Positions 27,056-33,824 of a stretch of 33,824 bases of DNA are shown in pieces (the stretch's first letter is position 1; the number at the start of each line of letters is the position of its first letter). The stretch is taken from positions 1-33,824 of the forward strand of contig RHAF01000003.1 of NCBI GenBank assembly GCA_010028775.1, read 5' to 3'. This DNA is from Verrucomicrobiota bacterium (lineage in GTDB: Bacteria; Verrucomicrobiota; Verrucomicrobiia; Methylacidiphilales; Verrucolacustridaceae). The translations under genes and the position numbers were made by a program. The notes under the pieces are model-generated. The model was not told where the DNA came from. It ran no database searches and saw only the letters and a list, made by a program, of their open reading frames with translations.

Positions 27056-28513
27056 CTACTGCCCCTGCCCCCGGCTGAAGCCCGGCTTGCCGTCAAAATT
27101 GTAGAGATTTTCTACCTTCACCCATTCAACTCCCGCTTGCCTCACCCGGTTCAGAAGTCGCTCCAAAACCTCATGGGCAATGTAACCCGGCTTTTCCTCC
27201 GGCAACTGAAAGCGACAGCGGGTTTCATCCACTGTAAAGGTCTCCGCCATCCCCCCCGGCCAAACTTTCATTCCTCGGTTGGATAACATCTCCAGCTTCA
27301 ATCCGTCGGTGGCCATGGGTTGAAGCTTGGCGGCCAATTGATCCATCGTGCCATGGGGCCAGAACACAAAGACATCGGCTCCCACCAGCTCCCGTTTGGA
27401 GGTGTCACGCTTGTAGGGAGGCCTTGTGGTCAGCGGGCGGCTGGGAGCCTTGGAATAATCTACCGGCTTCAGTTTGGCAGGTTTCTGCCCGATCCGGGCC
27501 ACCACCGCGGCGGCAAATTCCTTGGTGCCCACTTTCTGTTTCGAAACGCCCTCGCGGAAAATGTCATAGGTGTGAACCCCGTCTTCGATCGTCTTAAGCC
27601 AAGCATTGTGGACGTTTTCCGCCACATCCGCCTGGCCGATGTGAACCAACATCTGCACGGCACCCAAGAACAATCCCGAAGGATTTGCCAGATTCTGCCC
27701 CGCGCGGCGCGGTGCGGACCCGTGGATCGCCTCAAACATCGCACAACCATCCCCGATGTTGGCCGAGCCGGCCAAACCCACCGACCCGGCGATCTGCGCC
27801 GCCACATCGGACAGGATGTCCCCATAAAGATTGGGCATGACGATGACATCAAAGACCTCGGGCGTGTCGGCCAATTTGGCCGCGCCGATATCGACGATCC
27901 AATGCTCTTTCTCAATATCGGCATACTCCGCCCCGATCTCATCAAACACCTTATGGAAGAGACCGTCCGTCATCTTCATGATGTTGTCCTTGGTGAAGCA
28001 GGTCACTTTTTTGCGGCCGTAGGCCCGGGCGTACTCAAAGGCATAGCGGACGATCTTTTCGCATCCCGGCCGTGAAATCAGCTTGAGGCACTGGGTCACG
28101 TCATACGTCCGGCGGTGTTCGATCCCGGAATAGGTGTCCTCCTCGTTTTCACGGACAATCACCACATCCATCTTGGGGTGCTTGGTCCGGATAAAAGGAT
28201 CGTAGCTTAAACAAGGGCGGATGTTGGCATAGAGGCCGAAAGCCTTCCGGGTGGTCACGTTCAGCGACTTGAATCCACCGCCCTGGGGAGTGGTGATCGG
28301 GGCCTTGAGGAAAACCTTGGTCCGGCGCAAAGACTCCCAGGCCGAAGGTTCGATACCTGCCGGATTTCCCCTCAGATAAACCTTCTCCCCGATCTCAATC
28401 TCCTCGATGTCCAACCGGGCGCCTCCCCCCTTCAAAATAGCCAATGTGGCTTCCATAATTTCCGGGCCAATACCGTCTCCGCGGGCAACCGTCACAGGGG
28501 TGTTTCTTGACAT
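27056..28513 (-). CDS. icd: Isocitrate dehydrogenase (Thermus-type, with C-terminal extension domain)
   Basis: VTVARGDGIGPEIMEATL, NVTTRKAFGLYANIRPC, VIVRENEEDTYSGIEH, MPNLYGDILSDVAAQIAGSVGLAGSANIG, EAIHGSAPRRAGQNLANPSG; about 130-residue C-terminal extension. Start at MSRNTPVTV. Confidence 0.92.
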   Translation of the reverse strand: MSRNTPVTVARGDGIGPEIMEATLAILKGGGARLDIEEIEIGEKVYLRGNPAGIEPSAWESLRRTKVFLKAPITTPQGGGFKSLNVTTRKAFGLYANIRPCLSYDPFIRTKHPKMDVVIVRENEEDTYSGIEHRRTYDVTQCLKLISRPGCEKIVRYAFEYARAYGRKKVTCFTKDNIMKMTDGLFHKVFDEIGAEYADIEKEHWIVDIGAAKLADTPEVFDVIVMPNLYGDILSDVAAQIAGSVGLAGSANIGDGCAMFEAIHGSAPRRAGQNLANPSGLFLGAVQMLVHIGQADVAENVHNAWLKTIEDGVHTYDIFREGVSKQKVGTKEFAAAVVARIGQKPAKLKPVDYSKAPSRPLTTRPPYKRDTSKRELVGADVFVFWPHGTMDQLAAKLQPMATDGLKLEMLSNRGMKVWPGGMAETFTVDETRCRFQLPEEKPGYIAHEVLERLLNRVRQAGVEWVKVENLYNFDGKPGFSRGQGQ

Positions 28514-28600
28514 AAGCCGTAAAGGATTGCGGTTCAGCATCCCCCCGTCAACGCCTAACCCCCGCTTGAGCCATCCCCAAAGGAAAAGTAACCTCTCGCT

Positions 28601-29293
28601 ATGCGGTGGTTTACACTACTCCTTGCCTTGTGCTCCATGGGTTTGCCCCTTCAGGCCCATGACGTGGTTTTGATTTCCGGTGGTCCGGCCCTTCGCTCCT
28701 TTGAGAAGTTTAAGAAGGCCTCCCACGACAAGTACTGGGGCAACTTCATCGACTCCGCATTGACCCGTGCCGCCGAACTGAAAAAAGAACAACCCCGAGA
28801 GGACCAGATCGTCTGGCTTGTTTTTCGGCCCAGCTACACCAGTCGGTCCTCGGAGGACCAGCAGGACTACCTTAAAATCATCGAGGAACGCGGAGCTATG
28901 GTCGGCCTCACGCCGATCTACTTCGACAACAAGGACCAGCTCTTCACCCTCCTGCGGCGGGACGGATCCAGGGATAAACCAAAAATCTCCCGACTCGAGT
29001 ATTTCGGACACTCCAACAAAAAGTGCTGGATGTTCGACTATAGCAACCGTGTCGATGGTGGGGCGCTGGAACCCCTCGTTGTCCACGTCGACGATCTCGA
29101 AAAGATTTCCGGGTCGAGCTTCACCCCCAAAGCCGAATGCGTCAGTTATGGTTGTCATTCGGGCGAGGAATTTTCCCAGCGCTGGAGAATGGTGGTCGGA
29201 CGCCCCATGGTGGGGGCGGTCGGTAAAACCGACTACAGCGACGGCGGCATGCCCAAACTTTCCAACGGAAAAGAGGGATCATGGGTCTATTGA
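28601..29293 (+). CDS. Secreted protein of unknown function with a caspase-like (clan CD) His/Cys layout
   Basis: Signal peptide MRWFTLLLALCSMGLPLQA; alternating strand/helix pattern; ISRLEYFGHSNKKCWMFDY (candidate His) and AECVSYGCHSGEEF (candidate Cys). CDS call is solid; function is inferred. Confidence 0.8.
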   Translation: MRWFTLLLALCSMGLPLQAHDVVLISGGPALRSFEKFKKASHDKYWGNFIDSALTRAAELKKEQPREDQIVWLVFRPSYTSRSSEDQQDYLKIIEERGAMVGLTPIYFDNKDQLFTLLRRDGSRDKPKISRLEYFGHSNKKCWMFDYSNRVDGGALEPLVVHVDDLEKISGSSFTPKAECVSYGCHSGEEFSQRWRMVVGRPMVGAVGKTDYSDGGMPKLSNGKEGSWVY

Positions 29294-29880
29294 TTCCCAT
29301 TGTCCTTGTTTTAATCTCCCCTTCCCTGGGATGGGCTCCGCCGCTTCCCTTGCGCACCTCACCGACCACCAGCCAGACAGAGACCCCTCCACCCGCCTCG
29401 GAAGAAGAACCCATTACGGCTACCGATGAGGAAATCCGCAAACCCCTGGAAGAAAAAGTGGCTCGAGCCACTCTCCCTGCGGCCCATACTCCGGCCAAAC
29501 ATGGCGAGACCGATGGGGAATCTTGGGTCGCCCAACGGACGATGGTGGAAGATTACTGCGGATGGGGGTGGATCAAAAAAGAAAAGGAATCCTGGCGGCA
29601 GGCCCGATGGATCGCCCTGGAGGGAACCCGGGAAGTCTGTCCGCTCCCCCACACCTATCTGCCCCGACCTGAAGACGACAAGAATTACCAATACAGGTTC
29701 TATGGCTCCTTTGCCCCCTACCGTGCATATGAACCTCAAGCCGATGTTTGGGTCGATGTATTCATCCTCAAGGGGTTTATGAGCCTGGGCCCGGCCAAGG
29801 AGGAGATACGCCGTAGCCCGCCAGCCCAGGCCAGCTCTGGTGTCAATCGCTTCGCCGAGAGGGGCGCCAACGTCAGGTAG
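29281..29880 (+). CDS. Secreted protein of unknown function, overlapping the upstream gene
   Basis: Signal-like [19 protein letters not shown], low-complexity linker, Trp/Tyr-rich domain [20 protein letters not shown]...[25 protein letters not shown]. Overlaps the preceding ORF by 13 nt. Confidence 0.65.
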   Translation: MGLLIPIVLVLISPSLGWAPPLPLRTSPTTSQTETPPPASEEEPITATDEEIRKPLEEKVARATLPAAHTPAKHGETDGESWVAQRTMVEDYCGWGWIKKEKESWRQARWIALEGTREVCPLPHTYLPRPEDDKNYQYRFYGSFAPYRAYEPQADVWVDVFILKGFMSLGPAKEEIRRSPPAQASSGVNRFAERGANVR

Positions 29881-29917
29881 CCTTGACCTCGGTCGACCTC
29901 TCGGGCATCCTTACCAC

Positions 29918-30082
29918 ATGCGCGAACAGATTATCTTGGAATGCACGGAAGCTCGGGCAGAGGGCAAACCCCCATCCCGCTACTTCGGCACCAAAAATAA
30001 AAAGCTCCAAAAAGACCGGATTGAGCTGAAAAAGTTCAATCCCTTCCTCAAGCGCTACACCGTCCACCGCGAGAAAAAATAA
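29918..30082 (+). CDS. rpmG: 50S ribosomal protein L33 (Cys-free zinc-independent form)
   Basis: [54 protein letters not shown] is an L33 sequence. True start is ATG 29918, inside ORF-track entry 29840-30082. Confidence 0.95.
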   Translation: MREQIILECTEARAEGKPPSRYFGTKNKKLQKDRIELKKFNPFLKRYTVHREKK

Positions 30083-30097
30083 TTTCCGTTCAGGGCT

Positions 30098-31366
30098 TTA
30101 AGGTGGCCCCAACTTCATCTCCACAGGAACCAGGACTGCGTCCTGCATTCCGTGGATCAGTTTTTTGTCCGTGGGACATAACGTGGCTAAGGCGCCCTTC
30201 ATCTCCACTCGATCCCCCGTGACGAGATAGTACGGACAAAGCCTCAACCGCCATTTCCCCTCCTCCACCTCCCCTTGCTCTTCATTCCAAACCGGGTGAA
30301 CCACCGAAGCAGGGTGAGCAAATCTTTGCAAAAGATTCGGTTGTTGAGCCCACTCGCGCAATGCGCGTCGCAACTCCTCAACCCACCGTTCCTTGGGATG
30401 ATCACTTCCGATCAAAACCCCCCGGGATCCCCAAGCGCGAGGGGAGAAACCACTGGTCTTAATGACCAAATCCCTGGCCCTCTGACTAAATCCCTCAAGC
30501 TCGCTCCAGGATTGGATTCCCAACTCGGGCAGGACTCCCTCGGGCGGTAGCTCCATCGGTCGCAACGGCCAAGCCCTTGGAACCAATGCTCTCAGTTCTT
30601 TAAAGAACCCTTCGCCGAGTTCTTTTTTCCACCACTCTTCCAGTGGTTTGATCCAAAAGATGGCCCACCACAACTTCTCTTCGAGATAGGCCTTGGGGGG
30701 CGCCTCCATCTTCACCCGCGAACTCCAACTGGAGCGAATTTCCCCAAGATTCATCCAGTCAAACATCTCAAAGAAGCGGAAGACTTTCTTTTCCCCTAGA
30801 CGATGGCCTTCCGCGGTTTTTACCCGACCCGATCCCAGCAACCACTCCCACTCCGGGCGATACTCCGACGCCTCCTGCGAGACCAGCACTTCCCCGGATT
30901 CACCCAGCACCTCGGTTACCATCCCCCTCATCCCGGTCTTTCCACCCACAACATCATACCCCAATCCTGAGTACTGCTCTTGGAGCCAAGCCGATAATCC
31001 AATACCCCCAGGGACTGAATCAATCTCTGTCAGGGCCCAGCCTTCGTTTGTACGAATCAAATCCGGCCGTAGCACCCTGGGAGTCGCCCCACGCTGCTCA
31101 CGGCCCAAGCGAACCACCTCCTCCGGCTTTCCCCCGTCGAGCCATTCCGAAATCCAGCCCGGTCCTTCCCCTTTGAAGCTGGCGCGATACATGCGGTCGG
31201 CAGCTTGCAGAAAGGAATGGAGACGCCTACCCAACCCATCCAAAAAACGCAGATCTTCGCCCCCGAGGACCAAGGGACGATCCGACCAACGCCAGCTTTT
31301 CCCCTGAAAGAGTCCCCCCGAGGGTAGATTCCTGGTGAGACTATCAACCCAATCCGAACTCTTCAT
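30098..31366 (-). CDS. Unknown protein, possible ATP-grasp-like enzyme
   Basis: ORF starts at ATG 31366 in ATGA overlap with the pdxA stop. PRVLRPDLIRTNEGWALTEIDSVPGGIGLSAWLQEQY and RDLVIKTSGFSPRAWGSRGVLIGSD resemble substrate/ATP-binding segments of permuted ATP-grasp proteins. Confidence 0.6.
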   Translation of the reverse strand: MKSSDWVDSLTRNLPSGGLFQGKSWRWSDRPLVLGGEDLRFLDGLGRRLHSFLQAADRMYRASFKGEGPGWISEWLDGGKPEEVVRLGREQRGATPRVLRPDLIRTNEGWALTEIDSVPGGIGLSAWLQEQYSGLGYDVVGGKTGMRGMVTEVLGESGEVLVSQEASEYRPEWEWLLGSGRVKTAEGHRLGEKKVFRFFEMFDWMNLGEIRSSWSSRVKMEAPPKAYLEEKLWWAIFWIKPLEEWWKKELGEGFFKELRALVPRAWPLRPMELPPEGVLPELGIQSWSELEGFSQRARDLVIKTSGFSPRAWGSRGVLIGSDHPKERWVEELRRALREWAQQPNLLQRFAHPASVVHPVWNEEQGEVEEGKWRLRLCPYYLVTGDRVEMKGALATLCPTDKKLIHGMQDAVLVPVEMKLGPP

Positions 31367-32244
31367 TTCGCAGGATTCTTGGCCAAGTGGTGGGCCAGGC
31401 GAATCGCGGCGATAAGACTGTCCGGTTTGGCCGATCCACGACCGGCGATGGAGAAAGCCGTTCCATGGTCCGGCGCACACCTCACCACGGGTAGACCGAC
31501 AGTCACATTCACGGTGGATTCAAAGTCCAGAAGTTTGGCCGGGATCAGACCTTGATCATGATAAAGTGCAACAACTCCATCGAATTCCCCTCGATAGGCC
31601 CGCCAGAAAACCGTGTCGGGGGATTCCGGTCCCGAGATGCGTAGCTTCGTTCTCTTCCTCAACTCCCTCACCGCCGGCATTACGATTTTCCTCTCCTCAA
31701 GGCCAAAAGCCCCGTTCTCCCCCGCATGCGGGTTCAGGCCACAAACGGCAATTCTGGGTTTTTTACATCCCATCCGCTTCAGCACACCGACCAAATGGAC
31801 GCCGGAGCGAATGATATCTTTTTGATTCAGCCTTAGGACCGCCTGTCGCAACGAAAGATGGGTGCTAACCAAGGCCACCCGCAAACGGGGACCGATCATC
31901 ATCATCGTGACCTCGTCCGCTTTCTTGCCGAAGGCTTTCGCATAGAACTCCGTCTGCCCAGGAAATGGGAAGCCGACACGGCGCAGCCATTCCTTGGATA
32001 CCGGACCATTCACCACCGCTGCCCACTGCTTCTGCTTGAGAAACCGGACGCTTTCCAGCAGGGATGTTTTTGCCGCGCGGGAACCGTCCAAAGTCGGTCT
32101 CCCGGGCCGAACCTTTCCTGTATTTCCGATGACCTCAACGGGAATAGAACCCGCTAGAACGCGAAGCGCCTTTCGAACAAGTTCCGGTCCCACACCGGCG
32201 GGCTCACCCCTGGTGACCCCTACAACCAACGGACCTCTTTTCAC
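31363..32244 (-). CDS. pdxA: 4-hydroxythreonine-4-phosphate dehydrogenase
   Basis: VVGVTRGEPAGVGPELVRKAL, VNGPVSKEWL, FPGQTEFYAKAFG, VCGLNPHAGENGAFGLEE, GVVALYHDQGLIPAKLL, NVTVGLPVVRCAPDHGTAFSIAGRG. GTG start at 32244 overlapping the surA-like stop. Confidence 0.97.
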   Translation of the reverse strand: MKRGPLVVGVTRGEPAGVGPELVRKALRVLAGSIPVEVIGNTGKVRPGRPTLDGSRAAKTSLLESVRFLKQKQWAAVVNGPVSKEWLRRVGFPFPGQTEFYAKAFGKKADEVTMMMIGPRLRVALVSTHLSLRQAVLRLNQKDIIRSGVHLVGVLKRMGCKKPRIAVCGLNPHAGENGAFGLEERKIVMPAVRELRKRTKLRISGPESPDTVFWRAYRGEFDGVVALYHDQGLIPAKLLDFESTVNVTVGLPVVRCAPDHGTAFSIAGRGSAKPDSLIAAIRLAHHLAKNPAK

Positions 32245-33233
32245 AAAAACTTCTCGATGTAGGCGTCTCTTTTCAGCCGATCGATCCACTCCCTCTGCAC
32301 TTTTTCACTCTCGGCCGCTTGTAGGGTGTTTTCGATTTGATCTCGGACACCGCGATCAAGAGGTATGACCGCCGCTTTACTCACCTCCTCCACGTGAAGG
32401 ATATAATAAGCCGGTTTTCCATCTGCGGTTGGTAATGAGATCAAACCACTGGATTGACCGGGCCTTAGGTTGAACGCCACCTCCGCTAGAGCCGGGTGCA
32501 GTCCCGCACGTTCCTCCCATCCATTACTACCTCTTTGTCCGCCATTGGACGGATTATAATTCGAATATTTTTTCGCCAAGTCGGCGAAATCTGCACCTGA
32601 CTCCACCTGGGCCAACACCTCATTGGCTGTGGCATCCAGATTTTCACTGCTCCCGGGCGCTAGGTAGATCATCCGCATTTTCACTCGGTCTGGCGTCAGA
32701 AAGTCCCGCACATGCTGTTGATAATAGGCTTCGATCATATGGGGTGAGATGGTGATGTAACGCTTGGCATTGATGATTCGCATCTGCTGCACAATGAACG
32801 TCTCCCGAACGTATTTTTTCCAGTCCGCCAGGGTCTGACCACGCTCCTCCAGGGTTTTAACCAAAGCCTGTCGATCCCCCCCAAACTGCTCCCGGATCTT
32901 TTGTTTCTCCTGTTGCTCGAAATAGTAGTCCGGAAAGTTGTATCCTTTCTTTTTGTAATCCTGAAGGATGAGCTTGGTCTCGATCAGGGAATCCAGCACG
33001 GTATTGCGACGCGCCTTGATTTTCTCCTGATACTCCTCTTTTGTGATTCTACCGTTGTTTCTCTGATTTTTCAGATCCTCCTCTTCCATTTGTGTTTGTG
33101 CCAAAACATCCCGATAGGTGATCGCTTCGTTGTTTACCACCGCCGCAACACCATTTTTCATGGTGTCTTGTGCCAGCCCGTGATTCCAGAAGACCCATGA
33201 CATCCAGAGGATGATCCAGCCGACTCTTTTCAT
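32241..33233 (-). CDS. SurA-like periplasmic peptidyl-prolyl isomerase/chaperone (single parvulin domain)
   Basis: Signal peptide MKRVGWIILWMSWVFWNHGLAQ; VAAVVNNEAITYRDVLAQ; parvulin-type ANEVLAQVESGADFADLAKKYSNYNPSNGGQRGSNGWEERAGLHPALAEVAFNLRPGQSSGLI. Confidence 0.88.
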   Translation of the reverse strand: MKRVGWIILWMSWVFWNHGLAQDTMKNGVAAVVNNEAITYRDVLAQTQMEEEDLKNQRNNGRITKEEYQEKIKARRNTVLDSLIETKLILQDYKKKGYNFPDYYFEQQEKQKIREQFGGDRQALVKTLEERGQTLADWKKYVRETFIVQQMRIINAKRYITISPHMIEAYYQQHVRDFLTPDRVKMRMIYLAPGSSENLDATANEVLAQVESGADFADLAKKYSNYNPSNGGQRGSNGWEERAGLHPALAEVAFNLRPGQSSGLISLPTADGKPAYYILHVEEVSKAAVIPLDRGVRDQIENTLQAAESEKVQREWIDRLKRDAYIEKFL

Positions 33234-33824
33234 GCTCTTAAATATCCCTCAATCTGGCCCAGTTTATCGGGAGCCGTCAGACCGGTCAAACGGGGGAGCC
33301 TGGTGCCGACCATCTCCAATTCCATCCCCTTCCATAGGCGCATCTTTTCCCCCTCCGTCTCCAGCCGGGTGACCCCCGCCAATCCGGCCTGGATTCTTAC
33401 CCGGTGGTAGGCAAGTAATAGCGACACTTCCATGGGCCACGGGCCGTATCGGTCTCTCCACGTTTTTCCCAGCCCGCCCACCTCCCTTAGGGAACCTGAT
33501 TCGGCGATGGCCCGGTAGGCCTCGATCCGCTCCCGGACCTCCGGAATATACCCGGCGGGCAGATAGGCCCCCGCCAACCCGTCTCCCGCCTCGGCCGCCC
33601 GTAGGGTAACAAAATCCATCCGGATCTGCACCGTGGGGGGTGTACGCCAATCCCCTTTTTTCATACGGGCGACCGCCGACCGCAACAAGCGGCAGTAAAG
33701 TTCGAATCCGATGACCGCCACATGTCCGCTCTGCTCCGTTCCCAGCAAATTACCCGCCCCACGAATCTCCAGATCCCTCATGGCAATCCGGTATCCGGCC
33801 CCCAAACCTCCGTGCATTTGCAAC
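33230..33824 (-). CDS. mfd: Transcription-repair coupling factor, C-terminal part (5' truncated by window edge)
   Basis: LGAGYRIAMRDLEIRGAGNLLGTEQSGHVAVIGFELYCRLL followed by a TRCF-type C-terminal domain. Open to the window edge. Confidence 0.92.
   Translation of the reverse strand, partial: LQMHGGLGAGYRIAMRDLEIRGAGNLLGTEQSGHVAVIGFELYCRLLRSAVARMKKGDWRTPPTVQIRMDFVTLRAAEAGDGLAGAYLPAGYIPEVRERIEAYRAIAESGSLREVGGLGKTWRDRYGPWPMEVSLLLAYHRVRIQAGLAGVTRLETEGEKMRLWKGMELEMVGTRLPRLTGLTAPDKLGQIEGYLRA

Noticed and set aside
27320-28075. 251-aa plus-strand ORF antisense to icd
   Set aside because: Shadow ORF opposite a highly conserved enzyme; no independent motif or signal.

Overview
This 33.8 kb window is GC-rich and densely coding. 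It is mostly bacterial chromosomal housekeeping sequence; Verrucomicrobiota or a relative is a low-confidence guess from gene content. I recognise a partial TonB C-terminal domain protein, tig-clpP-clpX, a class V aminotransferase, a LolA-like secreted protein, an HpsJ-like membrane protein, a secreted GH13 amylase, a rhodanese, metG, priA, an SLT lytic transglycosylase, fmt, adk, a P1B-type metal ATPase, full-length gcvP, lipA, an OprO/P-type porin with an exported beta-carbonic anhydrase and a U32 peptidase, a Thermus-type isocitrate dehydrogenase, a pair of unknown secreted proteins, rpmG, and an mfd-surA-pdxA-unknown operon with 4-nt overlaps. There are no rRNA genes, CRISPR arrays or mobile elements that I can support, and no convincing tRNA. 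The best candidates for something undescribed are the overlapping secreted pair at 28601-29880, whose first member has a clan-CD (caspase-like) His/Cys layout, and the ATP-grasp-like ORF coupled to pdxA. Others are a shortened trigger-factor N-terminus, an atypical N-terminal module on the metal ATPase, a nested intergenic hairpin after clpX, and a direct repeat upstream of the porin. All family calls come from reading the translations; no searches were run.
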